Part shown: in pieces, positions 33,711-42,975 of the stretch
Position numbering within the stretch: the first letter of the stretch is position 1
Layout: every line of letters begins with the position of its first letter
NCBI GenBank assembly: GCA_046291695.1
Contig: JBKBSO010000001.1
Coordinates: 62,001-126,000, forward strand
Reading direction: 5' to 3'
Source: PNNG01 sp046291695
GTDB lineage: Bacteria; Bacteroidota; Bacteroidia; UBA7662
DNA length: 64,000 nucleotides
The notes under the pieces: model-generated
Database searches by the model: none
What the model was told of the DNA's origin: nothing
The model's input: the letters and a program-made list of their open reading frames with translations, nothing else
Translations under genes and position numbers: made by a program

Positions 33711-34850
33711 GAACAGGTAGTCCATCAAAGGAAGGTAGTATTCCCAGAAAAAGTATAAACGGTCGGAGGGTTCTGTTGGGTCATAGAAGAATTCTCGGAA
33801 AAATCGAATTCCCTTGAAGTAACTCCGCTTGTAATTAACAGGATTGTCGGAAAAGTCGCCTGCAAAATAGTAGAATTGATAGTCGTAACCGCTATGACTA
33901 AGTATGGCCGGGAATTGATTGCTTAATCCGATACGGGCTAACAAGCTGTCGCCCTCAGCTGTGCTATGTATTTTATAGTGGGCGGAAATGGCATTTTTAC
34001 CAGGTTCCATGATATCAAACCAAAATGGATAAGGCATTGTATCCGGAAGATGGGAGAGCTTTTGGAATTCGCGATCGGTATATATGACGGGTACTGGGTA
34101 AGTCAAATGCTCATTGATTTCTAAAATTTCAATTTGATCTGTTTCGCTCACCAATACAATGCCCGACTTAGTAAATGGCCAATGCCCATGTTGGTTTACA
34201 TAGCCATTTTTCATCCAAAAAGGGATTTCTCTATTTATCGTAGTATCGAGTTTGTCGATATAGCGGCCAATCCATCCACTCCATTTGAGTCCAAACATGT
34301 CTTCAAACGCTTTTCGTTCCGAGCTGGCCGTTGGTGAGCCGAAGCAATTAAATTCAGTGATGATGGTTTTGCCGGCAGCTTTTGCTGCGTCTAGAACATA
34401 TAAATCGGCTTTTGAGAGCCCTCCGTAAATGATGCCCGAACGTTCGGTGGCCTGTGCATTGGAATGCCATTCAATTTCGAAGATGCCGTAGGTATCTGTA
34501 AAATAGATATAATCGCTACCGGCAACTATGCTATCCCATTGGGCTTTTGTGAGCTGGCTAAGACCTTTAATTTCATAATTAGGCTTATTTCCTGGGAAGA
34601 ATCCATAATAATCACGTTTTAAATTGAAGCGTTTGCCATGGATGGGATGGCTCAATTTGTGGTGGTTTAGAAACCAAAATAGCGATTTGTGCTCTTCGTA
34701 ATCAGTATTTAGCACAGTTTTGTCGACAATGGTCAGGTGCAGATTTTTTTTTGGTGTAAAGAACCAAAGTAGCAGCATAATGAACGGGGTGCTGAATAGT
34801 AGCACCACCAGCACTTGAACGGCACGCAAAAGCGCGGCAAACTTCCTCAT
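33702..34850 (-). CDS. membrane-anchored protein of unknown function in exopolysaccharide-type operon
   Basis: A 382-residue protein with one N-terminal membrane segment (about residues 10-31, VLVVLLFSTPFIMLLLWFF) and a large extracytoplasmic part rich in aromatic residues. A stretch near 140-175 (LDAAKAAGKTIITEFNCFG followed by SSERKAFEDMFGLKWSGWIG) is suggestive of a Rossmann or GATase-like layer, but no family is recognised. It is the last gene of the operon; its ATG overlaps the glycosyltransferase stop by four bases (ATGA). It occupies the place where a polysaccharide-modifying enzyme would be expected, with no visible polysaccharide-deacetylase motif. Confidence 0.8.
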   Translation of the reverse strand: MRKFAALLRAVQVLVVLLFSTPFIMLLLWFFTPKKNLHLTIVDKTVLNTDYEEHKSLFWFLNHHKLSHPIHGKRFNLKRDYYGFFPGNKPNYEIKGLSQLTKAQWDSIVAGSDYIYFTDTYGIFEIEWHSNAQATERSGIIYGGLSKADLYVLDAAKAAGKTIITEFNCFGSPTASSERKAFEDMFGLKWSGWIGRYIDKLDTTINREIPFWMKNGYVNQHGHWPFTKSGIVLVSETDQIEILEINEHLTYPVPVIYTDREFQKLSHLPDTMPYPFWFDIMEPGKNAISAHYKIHSTAEGDSLLARIGLSNQFPAILSHSGYDYQFYYFAGDFSDNPVNYKRSYFKGIRFFREFFYDPTEPSDRLYFFWEYYLPLMDYLFKK

Positions 34851-36271
34851 TTCGTAGGTGTTTTAAAACCAGTTCGGGTCATTTCTCCCCAGCTTTTTTT
34901 ACCACGAATGAAATCGATATTGCCCTGGAGGGCCCACCATACAACCATAGGGTGGTGTATAAAGGGTTCCAGAATTGAGGCAACAATAAGTTTAGCCAGG
35001 TCTTTAAATCGGGTATATTGGTAGTATGAAAGTTCATCGAAGAGGATGGCCGCCATGCTCATCATCATGGCAAAAGCATACACGGCTCCGAGTAAGGCAA
35101 AAAAGTAAGGCCAATTTGGTAAACCAAGTAAAGCCAAAAGGACAAAGTATACAATGCCAAATGATTCGATAACGGGGGCCATCCACTCAAAGAAGAACCA
35201 ATAGGGATAGCTGAGCATGCCCAAAATTTTGTATTTGGGATTAAAAAACATGGTTTTATGCATCAGCAAGGTTTCGATGGTGCCACGCATCCAGCGATTG
35301 CGTTGGCGCGAAAGTATTTTGCGTGTAGAAGGAGCTTCGGTCCAACAAAGGGGATCGGGAATGAAACTTACCTCGTATCGTTCGCCTTGTTCAATCATGA
35401 AGCGGCGCATACGTACAATGAGTTCCATGTCTTCGCCAACAGTGCTATGGTCGTAACCTCCTGCAGCTATAGCAATACTTTTATCGAACAGGCCAAAAGC
35501 GCCAGAAATAAGCAATAAGCCATCGGCCTTGCTCCAACCCATACGACCCATTAAAAAGGCACGTGTATATTCCATCACCTGGAAGCGCGCTACCATATTA
35601 TCAGGTACCCTTACTGCTTTTAAGAAACCATCTTCAATGACGCAGGAATTGGCAATTCGGATGACACCCCCCACAGCGATGGTGCGATTTTCACTTTCCA
35701 TGAAGGGCTTTACCATTTTTAAAATGGCATCTTGAGAAAGTACGCAATCAACATCAATACAGGCGGCATATTTGCCCCGGGCAACGTTTAAGCCTGAATT
35801 TAGGGCATCGGCCTTGCCTCCATTTTGCTTGTCAATCACAATGAGTCGCTCATAAATGGCATGCTTTGATTTGTAAATCGCCCGAATGGGCTTGTGCCCA
35901 ATGATAGCATCAAAAGCATAAGGCACAATTTCTAAATCATAATTGTGAATGAGTTTAGTAAGCGTATCGTCCTTAGAGCCATCATTTACAACTACGATTT
36001 CTAAATCGGGATATTGTAAACTGAGTAAGGAGCGTACATTTTCTACAATGGTTAGTGATTCGTTGTAGGCTGGGGCAATCAGACTCACGGGCGGGCTGAA
36101 GGGAGAAGCAAGCAGTTCTCGGTAATCAGTATGACGGTTTATCCGCTTGTAGCGGATAAGGGCAGAGGCCGATACCAGGGCAAGCAGGATGTATGAACTA
36201 CAAATACTAATGGCATATACCAATAGCAATGTGTCGAAGATCATGGTGAAAATTTGTAAGCCCTGTTTCAT
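34847..36271 (-). CDS. processive family 2 glycosyltransferase, membrane protein
   Basis: A 474-residue GT2 enzyme of the cellulose/hyaluronan/PNAG synthase type. An N-terminal membrane helix (about 12-38) precedes the catalytic domain with SLIAPAYNES, VVVNDGSKDDT, the DxD in ACIDVDCVLS, GEDMEL, and the processivity motif RQRNRWMRG (QxxRW variant). Three to four C-terminal helices would form the export channel. It likely polymerises and translocates a beta-linked polysaccharide; the sugar is not determinable. No PilZ domain is fused. Neighbours supply an outer-membrane barrel and a response regulator. Confidence 0.9.
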   Translation of the reverse strand: MKQGLQIFTMIFDTLLLVYAISICSSYILLALVSASALIRYKRINRHTDYRELLASPFSPPVSLIAPAYNESLTIVENVRSLLSLQYPDLEIVVVNDGSKDDTLTKLIHNYDLEIVPYAFDAIIGHKPIRAIYKSKHAIYERLIVIDKQNGGKADALNSGLNVARGKYAACIDVDCVLSQDAILKMVKPFMESENRTIAVGGVIRIANSCVIEDGFLKAVRVPDNMVARFQVMEYTRAFLMGRMGWSKADGLLLISGAFGLFDKSIAIAAGGYDHSTVGEDMELIVRMRRFMIEQGERYEVSFIPDPLCWTEAPSTRKILSRQRNRWMRGTIETLLMHKTMFFNPKYKILGMLSYPYWFFFEWMAPVIESFGIVYFVLLALLGLPNWPYFFALLGAVYAFAMMMSMAAILFDELSYYQYTRFKDLAKLIVASILEPFIHHPMVVWWALQGNIDFIRGKKSWGEMTRTGFKTPTK

Positions 36272-36273
36272 GT

Positions 36274-37398
36274 TTAGGTTAACCTGGAATCTGATACATG
36301 CGCAATACGTGCTCTAATGGCTTCATTCAATTGCAGTCCGTCAATAAGCTCTTGAATGAATTTGGAGGGATAGCTATGCAATAAACTTCTAGCAGCGGCA
36401 AGCGAAATCTCTCTGGATTCGCCGGTTAATGCATCCAGAAATAATTGCAATGATTCGAAACCTGACCCTGTAAGATAATGGAGAATTTCTTTGCGTACAG
36501 CTTCTGTTTCGTGTGAGAACTGCTGTGCAAGCGCTTCCTGAATTTGGAAATCACCCAAATGTGTTAGCGCATGAATGCTCTCTATGCGTAATGCTTCTAC
36601 CTTATGGTGTACGTATTGCTGTAAAGCAGGAATGTCGTTAGTCATGCCAAAATAAGCCGACATTCGCATGCCGAACCTGCAAACATCGGGGTTGTGGGCG
36701 TTGTACAAATTACTAAAGCTCACAATACTTCTTCGGCCTCGGCTTTTGAGCGATTCATGTAAACGTATTTGTTCCCATTGGGTCAAATTGTAATTGATTT
36801 CCAAAAAGGCATCCATACGATTGGCACTTTCGCCCATCTCTAATACTGCTAATTGCACCTCATTTCTCACGCTTTTTTCAGGATGATTGATAAGCGTAAT
36901 GATTTTTGGTAACGCTTCATGTACACGCATTTCTCGGAGTTCTGCAATGCCCTCTGCCACTATGTGCCAGTTTTTAGAACGTAGCTTTTGAAGGCACATC
37001 ATATTAAGGTCTAGCCTGTAAAAGAGTTCTATCAGATTTTGCATGATTTCACCATCCAGTCCTTTACCCAAATTCACCAATTCAGTGGTCATTAATTGTT
37101 GTTGAAAGCGAGTACGTAAGTATTTGCGTTTAAAAGGATTGATTACCATAGGCAAACTTATTTCCTGCACCTGCTTGTCACCATATAAGGCATTCATGAT
37201 AAAATCTTCAAAGATCTGCTTGAGCGTATGTTGCTTTCGCTCATCGGCTGTTTTGGCTATTCGGCTAAGTAAGGTGATCAACAGAAACATGGCGGCCAAA
37301 AGCAAAAATCCCGAAATTGCCCCGAAGATGAGGAGTAAGCCGGCATCTGCATCACCACTTAAAAGCCGGTGTACTTGATATTGAATATTCTCCAACAT
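36274..37398 (-). CDS. HEAT-repeat protein with N-terminal membrane helix
   Basis: A 374-residue protein. A membrane segment lies at about residues 20-45 (LLLIFGAISGFLLLAAMFLL), followed by helical HEAT/Armadillo-like repeats in the cytoplasm or periplasm (e.g. IAELREMRVHEALPKIITLI, ESIHALTHLGDFQIQEALAQ). HEAT scaffolds bind protein partners; here the obvious candidates are the GT2 enzyme and the response regulator. It starts on the last base of the YaiO stop codon and ends two bases before the GT2 start. Confidence 0.82.
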   Translation of the reverse strand: MLENIQYQVHRLLSGDADAGLLLIFGAISGFLLLAAMFLLITLLSRIAKTADERKQHTLKQIFEDFIMNALYGDKQVQEISLPMVINPFKRKYLRTRFQQQLMTTELVNLGKGLDGEIMQNLIELFYRLDLNMMCLQKLRSKNWHIVAEGIAELREMRVHEALPKIITLINHPEKSVRNEVQLAVLEMGESANRMDAFLEINYNLTQWEQIRLHESLKSRGRRSIVSFSNLYNAHNPDVCRFGMRMSAYFGMTNDIPALQQYVHHKVEALRIESIHALTHLGDFQIQEALAQQFSHETEAVRKEILHYLTGSGFESLQLFLDALTGESREISLAAARSLLHSYPSKFIQELIDGLQLNEAIRARIAHVSDSRLT

Positions 37399-38648
37399 TA
37401 GAAAAATCGTTGAAGGGCGATGCCTAGGGTATAGCGGGTTCGATAATTGCCGGGTAAAAATTCTTCATTTTTGTACTCAGCAAAGCTTCTGAACAGCCAA
37501 TTAAAACCCATCGGATGTTGATAATCAAGACGAACCAAGGTAGCATCAAGCACAAAGAGTTGGTCTGAAGGGGCACTGTCGGGTGCATTCAGCCGAAAGT
37601 CGAGATCAGGGGAGTTCCCAATTCCGGCCGTAAGGTTAAGCCAATGTCGACTATTATTGAGGTACCTGCGGATTTGTAAATTAGAAGTGAGGTACACATT
37701 GCCTGCTGCCGGAATGATAAAGGGCCTTAGGCTGAGCCACCATGCCTTATGGTATTTACTCAAGCTCAAGGTGTAACTGGTTACCGGTGCATCGCTAAAA
37801 CCAAGATGGCGGAATCCTGCCGACAACTCAAAAGCATTTCCTATTTCACGGAAAGCCTCCAGGCCTGCCCTAAAGGAGGGGAAAAGCACGCCTTGCGCTA
37901 GCCCTGCACCAGCATATAAATAAGTTTTGTCGTTGATCCTTGGGTAGTACTCGAGTTCAAATTGGCTGGCATCGAGGTTAAAACGACTGATTTGTGTTAA
38001 CCGAAACAACAACGGGCCACGACGGAGCTGTTTTCCATATTCAAGCGAAAGCCAGTGCCAGTCAGGAATATCGTCGTTGAAGCTGCTGAATTGATAATCA
38101 AGCAGCAGATGTTGACGCTGTAAATGGTAAATGTTTTGCTCGTGCAAGGCCCGGATGCCTGGGTAAGCTGATTGGTTTTGAAACAGCTTTTCGGTGATCG
38201 CCAGGCTATTTTCATAGGCTCCGAGGTTAAAATATGCCAGTGCGGTATAGTATTGAAAGTCGCCTTTCAATAACCATTCTGCCTTGAACCTTTTACTCAA
38301 GCTAATTGCAGAGTCGTTTTTTGCCGACCAAACGTACGCTTTAAGCAAGGCCAAGGCTACTTCCTGATTCTCGCTTTCGCGTGCTTGCAATTGCTGCAGA
38401 AGCCTGGTGCCTTCGCTGTATTCTTTTTGCCATAGCCAGGTGTTTGCTTTGAAAAGTTCAGCATCGGTATTGGGCCTTTTAAAGAGAAGTATACTATCAA
38501 TGAGTACCCTGGCATCTTCATAATGGCCGTCAAAGCCAAGTTGTTGGGCGCGCCGAAATAGCTTATCCAAATCGGGAGTATCTTGTGCGTGTGCTGGCTG
38601 AAAAGTTGTTAAAAGCCAAAAGAATATAGCTAAGCTTATGGCCTTCAT
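37398..38648 (-). CDS. TPR plus YaiO-family outer-membrane beta-barrel protein
   Basis: A 416-residue exported protein with signal peptide MKAISLAIFFWLLTTFQPAHA. Residues ~25-170 are helical TPR-like repeats (FRRAQQLGFDGHYEDARVLI). Residues ~175-416 alternate as in beta-barrels with many Tyr/Trp/Arg and end in QRFF, an outer-membrane terminal aromatic. The barrel resembles the YaiO family. TPR plus barrel is the plan of polysaccharide secretins such as PgaA and BcsC, so an export port is inferred. ATGA overlap with the response regulator gene. Confidence 0.82.
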   Translation of the reverse strand: MKAISLAIFFWLLTTFQPAHAQDTPDLDKLFRRAQQLGFDGHYEDARVLIDSILLFKRPNTDAELFKANTWLWQKEYSEGTRLLQQLQARESENQEVALALLKAYVWSAKNDSAISLSKRFKAEWLLKGDFQYYTALAYFNLGAYENSLAITEKLFQNQSAYPGIRALHEQNIYHLQRQHLLLDYQFSSFNDDIPDWHWLSLEYGKQLRRGPLLFRLTQISRFNLDASQFELEYYPRINDKTYLYAGAGLAQGVLFPSFRAGLEAFREIGNAFELSAGFRHLGFSDAPVTSYTLSLSKYHKAWWLSLRPFIIPAAGNVYLTSNLQIRRYLNNSRHWLNLTAGIGNSPDLDFRLNAPDSAPSDQLFVLDATLVRLDYQHPMGFNWLFRSFAEYKNEEFLPGNYRTRYTLGIALQRFF

Positions 38649-39010
38649 TTGCGAAGCAAGTGTTTTTTTACCCGAATAGTTAGCTCTTCGGGGCTAAAAG
38701 GTTTGGTAATAAAGTCATCGGCACCCAGCTCAAAAGCTTCAACAACAGTTTTTTCGAGACCCACGGCTGAAAGCATGATGATTGGCGTATTTGATGCTTT
38801 TTTGTTTCTGATGAAATCGATGAGTTCAAGACCCGATACATAAGGCATCATGATGTCGGTAAGCACCAGATCGGGTTGAATTTCTTCAAACTTAGCGCAG
38901 GCTTCTTTTCCATCTTCTACAGCATAAACATCGTACCCATCTTTTTTTAAACGGAATTCGATGACCTTGCGCATCATACGTTCATCTTCAACTACTAGTA
39001 TTCGCTTCAT
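38645..39010 (-). CDS. single-domain response regulator
   Basis: A 121-residue CheY-like receiver with no output domain: acidic pocket VVEDERMM, phospho-acceptor Asp in LVLTDIMMP, switch Thr/Ser in IIMLSAVG, Lys in DDFITKPFSPEEL. It is the first gene of the five-gene operon and overlaps the YaiO gene by four bases. With no DNA-binding domain it probably acts through protein contact, perhaps with the HEAT protein. No histidine kinase is nearby. The start at 39010 (MKRILVVEDE) is preferred over one 20 codons upstream. Confidence 0.9.
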   Translation of the reverse strand: MKRILVVEDERMMRKVIEFRLKKDGYDVYAVEDGKEACAKFEEIQPDLVLTDIMMPYVSGLELIDFIRNKKASNTPIIMLSAVGLEKTVVEAFELGADDFITKPFSPEELTIRVKKHLLRK

Positions 39011-39162
39011 TGGTTTAAAATTAGACAAATATTCGCTTTTGCTTGCAAACGGATGAAAAACTTCGTTCAATAGACCATTAGTTTCGATAAGAATTTGACA
39101 AGTTTGATACGAGGGGCTTGTTTTGTAAATGAAAGCTTCCTAAAATAGACCAAAATTCAATT

Positions 39163-41058
39163 ATGATACAGCCATTAGCCAGTTTTGATGCCTACAAGCA
39201 AGCATATGAAAAAAGCATTCAACAGCCCGAAGAATTCTGGGCCGAAATTGCAGAAAATTTTACCTGGAGGCGTAAATGGGATAAAGTATTAGATGCCAAT
39301 TTTGAACGCGCTGATGTGCGCTGGTTCGAGGGGGCGCAATTGAATATTACAGAAAATTGTTTAGACCGCCACCTGGCAGAACGGGCCAACAAACTTGCAG
39401 TGGTATGGGAAGCGAACGATCCGAAAGAACGTTTTGTACGTTATACCTACAGGGAATTACATGAACAAGTCTGTAAATTCGGAAATGTTCTTAGGAACCA
39501 GGGTATTCGAAAAGGTGATCGAGTATGCATTTATATGCCTATGATTCCTGAATTAATGGTAGCCGTTTTGGCGTGTGCTCGTATAGGAGCGGTTCATTCG
39601 GTGGTATTCGCCGGTTTTGCTGCGCAAAGTATTGCCGACCGCATTAATGATGCCGGATGTAAATTGGTGGTAACTTCTGATGGTTTGAATAGAGGAGCCA
39701 AGCAAATACCTTGTAAAATGGTGATTGACGAAGCTTTGGGACAATGTTCAACCGTTGAAAAAGTAATTGTATTTGAACGGGTCGCCTGGCCGGTTAATAT
39801 GCAGCCTCGTCGCGATTTGTGGTGGCATGAACTGATGGAAAATGCATCAATACATTGTGAGGCAGAAGTGATGTCGGCCGAAGATATGTTGTTCATTCTC
39901 TATACATCCGGATCAACTGGTAAACCCAAAGGAGTAGTTCATACTTGTGGCGGCTATATGGTGTACACGGCCTACACCTTTGCTAATGTATTTCAAGCCA
40001 AAGAAAGCGATGTTTACTGGTGTACAGCAGATATCGGCTGGATAACCGGTCATAGTTATTTGGTGTATGGCCCCCTATTGAATGGCGCTACCACGCTTAT
40101 GTTTGAGGGCGTTCCAACCTACCCAGACCCAGGTAGGTTTTGGCAGGTGTGCGATAAACATGCCGTAACCATTTTTTACACCGCACCAACGGCTATCCGA
40201 TCGCTCATGGCGGCTGGCGAAGACCATGTATTGTCGTACAGCCTCGACAAGCTCCGGGTGTTGGGCTCGGTAGGAGAACCCATCAACGAAGAGGCTTGGC
40301 ATTGGTATAATATTCACGTGGGTAAGGAGCGCTGCCCAATTACCGACACTTGGTGGCAAACTGAAACCGGAGGTATTATGATTGCAGCCTTGGCAGGAAT
40401 TTCGCCCTTAAAGCCCAGCCATGCCGGATATCCGCTACCCGGAGTACAAACGGTGTTGCTTAATCAGGAAGGTAAAGAAATTACGGAAAATGAGCAGGAG
40501 GGATACCTGGCCATTAAATTTCCCTGGCCAGGCATGATCAGAACTACTTATGGCGACCACGAACGATGTCGCCAGACCTATTTTGACGCCTATAAAGGAT
40601 ATTATTTTACTGGTGATGGCGCCCGACGCGATGCCAATGGAATGTACCGCATCATTGGTCGCGTGGATGATGTGATCAATGTTTCTGGTCACCGCTTCGG
40701 AACCGCAGAAATTGAAAACGCCATCAATTTAAATCCACATGTGGCTGAGTCGGCCGTAGTTGGCTATCCACACGACATTAAAGGACAAGGGATTTATGCC
40801 TTTGTGGTTTGTCGCGAAAAGGAATTTGATCCAATAAACTTGAAGGGTGAAATTCTGGAAACCATTGTGGCTCAAATAGGTAAAATTGCGAAACCCGACA
40901 AAATTCAGTTAGTAAGCGGATTACCTAAAACCCGTTCGGGAAAAATCATGCGTCGAATACTACGCAAAGTTGCGGAGGGAGAACTAAGCAATTTAGGGGA
41001 TACCTCAACCTTACTCGATCCACTGGTGGTAGAAGAAATTGTTCAGGGCCGTTTATAG
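39163..41058 (+). CDS. acs: acetyl-CoA synthetase
   Basis: A 631-residue AMP-forming acyl-CoA synthetase converting acetate to acetyl-CoA. Visible are the A3 loop YTSGSTGKPKGVVHT, WCTADIGWITGHSYLVYGPL, YFTGDGARRDANG, IGRVDDVINVSGHR and the C-terminal acetylation motif PKTRSGKIMRR containing the regulatory Lys. Slightly shorter than E. coli Acs but complete. Confidence 0.95.
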   Translation: MIQPLASFDAYKQAYEKSIQQPEEFWAEIAENFTWRRKWDKVLDANFERADVRWFEGAQLNITENCLDRHLAERANKLAVVWEANDPKERFVRYTYRELHEQVCKFGNVLRNQGIRKGDRVCIYMPMIPELMVAVLACARIGAVHSVVFAGFAAQSIADRINDAGCKLVVTSDGLNRGAKQIPCKMVIDEALGQCSTVEKVIVFERVAWPVNMQPRRDLWWHELMENASIHCEAEVMSAEDMLFILYTSGSTGKPKGVVHTCGGYMVYTAYTFANVFQAKESDVYWCTADIGWITGHSYLVYGPLLNGATTLMFEGVPTYPDPGRFWQVCDKHAVTIFYTAPTAIRSLMAAGEDHVLSYSLDKLRVLGSVGEPINEEAWHWYNIHVGKERCPITDTWWQTETGGIMIAALAGISPLKPSHAGYPLPGVQTVLLNQEGKEITENEQEGYLAIKFPWPGMIRTTYGDHERCRQTYFDAYKGYYFTGDGARRDANGMYRIIGRVDDVINVSGHRFGTAEIENAINLNPHVAESAVVGYPHDIKGQGIYAFVVCREKEFDPINLKGEILETIVAQIGKIAKPDKIQLVSGLPKTRSGKIMRRILRKVAEGELSNLGDTSTLLDPLVVEEIVQGRL

Positions 41059-41071
41059 AGGCTTCACGCAT

Positions 41072-42967
41072 TTATTTTATGGCAAGCACCTTGAATTGGG
41101 TGCGTCTATTGGTACTTCTGCCTGCTTCCGTGCTGTTGTCGGCGATGGGAAGTGAATCACCATATCCTTTGAATCGCAATTGGTCGGCTGATACACCAAA
41201 GCGAATCAATGCTTCGTAAACCGTGCGCGCCCTTTGGGTTGAAAGTTCGAGGTTAAAAGCTTTGCTTCCGACATTATCGGTATGTCCTTGAATTTCGATG
41301 CTGAGTCCGGGATTTAACTTGAGAAATTCCTGAAGTTTGCGCAATTCGACCACGGAACTTTCCGTAAGGGCAAAGGCATTCAATTCGTAGAAAATGTTTT
41401 TCAATATCACCTCACTACCGGCTTCTATAGGTTGTAGCGGAATATTGATGTGGGTAGAGCTGGCTGTTTTATCGTTCAAGCTAAAGTTTTCGCTGTAAAA
41501 CAAATAGCCTTCGCGACTGGCGTTGAAGGCAAAAGATCTGCCGGCAGGTAAGCTGGTAAGAAAAGCCCCGTCGTATTTAAAAGTGGTGGTCTCGAACACG
41601 AGTTCTCCGCTCAGCAAGTCGATGATTTGGATGCGGCTGTCGAGGCTACGTTTGCTGTTTGCATCAAAAATTTTTCCTTTCACATAAATTGCACGTTCCG
41701 GTCTGATTTCCTCGGGCATTTCGAAATAATAAATATCGAGTTTGCCACGAGTATCGGCGCCTTCGGCACTGAAAAGGGCCAGATTGCCGGCCATATTTAC
41801 AAACAAGCTGCTTTCGTTTTTTTCGGTGTTGATGGGATAACCCAAGTTGCGTGCCGGGCCAAATTCACCGTCAGCCATCCGTTTGCTTAGGTAAATGTCC
41901 ATTCCTCCCATGCCTGCCATGCCTTCAGAAGCAAAATAGAGGGTTTGGTCGTCGTGATGGATAAAGGGCGACATTTCGTCTTTGCGAGAATTGATGTAAG
42001 GCCCCATATTTTCGGGTTTTCCCCATTCACCATTTTTCTGACGGCTACTCATCCATATGTCGCTACCTCCAAATCCTCCGGGACGATTGCTAACAAAATA
42101 GAGGTGTTGTCCATCGAAAGAGATCGAGGGCTGGGTTTCCCAATGGGGACTATTGATGTTTTCGCCCAGATTGATGGGGCGTGACCAACCATTATCTGTA
42201 AGCGAGCTCATGTAAATATCGCAGCCACCGTAGGAATCGTTCCGGTAACAGGCCGTAAAATAGATGGTTTTTCCATCTGCAGTGAGGCAGTGTGCTCCTT
42301 CATTCAAATGTGAATTGAGAGGGGCCGGCATGGCTTGCGCGCTTGACCAACTCCCGTCGGCCAGGCGGTAACTGATAAAAAAGTCTTCGCCTTTGGGTAA
42401 TTTACGGGTATAGATAATGGTTTGATCGTCGGCAGTGAGTGCCGGCAGGTATTCGTCGAACTCACTATTAATACTATCACCCATGTTCAGGGCCATAAAA
42501 GGAACGGGATTACTCAGGGCTTCTAAAGCAAAGCTACATTGGTTTAAAAAAAGCCCGGCATCCTGTAAAGTGCTTCCGGGAATGTTTTTGAATTTGAGGG
42601 TCTGCTGAAAATAGAATTTACCGAGGGCATAATCGGGTTCTTGCATGCACATTTTGCCCAATTGGAAATAAGGGCGGTAGGAGAAGTCGGGGTTTTTTGC
42701 AATGACTTGTTCATATACGCGCTTGGCTTTTTCCTGATTTTTTTGCTGGATATATAAATCGCCCAAGGTTATGCCTGCATGTGCATATTGTGGGTGCCTG
42801 CGAACAACTTTTTCGAGTAGTTTAGTAGCCTCTTCGTATTTCCGATCGCCTATGTGGCCCATGGCTGTACGGTATTGCTTTTCGGCTTTAGCCGGAATTT
42901 TCTGGGCAAATACCGGATAAATATTGCTTAGGCAAATGCCAATGATCAAAAAAAGCCTGAAATGCAT
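41072..42967 (-). CDS. PorE-like TPR-PD40-OmpA envelope protein
   Basis: A 631-residue exported protein with signal peptide (MHFRLFLIIGICLSNIYPVFA). It has TPR repeats (~25-130), PD40/WD40-like beta-propeller blades (~170-400; GQHLYFVSNRPGGFGGSDIW, QTLYFASEGMAGMGGMDIYL), a carboxypeptidase-regulatory-like domain (~430-500) and a C-terminal OmpA peptidoglycan-binding domain (IEIQGHTDNVGS, STNRRTQFKVL). This domain order is that of PorE, a type IX secretion component anchoring the machinery to peptidoglycan. Such proteins are multi-copy in Bacteroidota, so orthology is not certain. No clear lipobox. It starts eight bases after queE. Confidence 0.82.
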   Translation of the reverse strand: MHFRLFLIIGICLSNIYPVFAQKIPAKAEKQYRTAMGHIGDRKYEEATKLLEKVVRRHPQYAHAGITLGDLYIQQKNQEKAKRVYEQVIAKNPDFSYRPYFQLGKMCMQEPDYALGKFYFQQTLKFKNIPGSTLQDAGLFLNQCSFALEALSNPVPFMALNMGDSINSEFDEYLPALTADDQTIIYTRKLPKGEDFFISYRLADGSWSSAQAMPAPLNSHLNEGAHCLTADGKTIYFTACYRNDSYGGCDIYMSSLTDNGWSRPINLGENINSPHWETQPSISFDGQHLYFVSNRPGGFGGSDIWMSSRQKNGEWGKPENMGPYINSRKDEMSPFIHHDDQTLYFASEGMAGMGGMDIYLSKRMADGEFGPARNLGYPINTEKNESSLFVNMAGNLALFSAEGADTRGKLDIYYFEMPEEIRPERAIYVKGKIFDANSKRSLDSRIQIIDLLSGELVFETTTFKYDGAFLTSLPAGRSFAFNASREGYLFYSENFSLNDKTASSTHINIPLQPIEAGSEVILKNIFYELNAFALTESSVVELRKLQEFLKLNPGLSIEIQGHTDNVGSKAFNLELSTQRARTVYEALIRFGVSADQLRFKGYGDSLPIADNSTEAGRSTNRRTQFKVLAIK

Positions 42968-42975
42968 ACCTGTTT

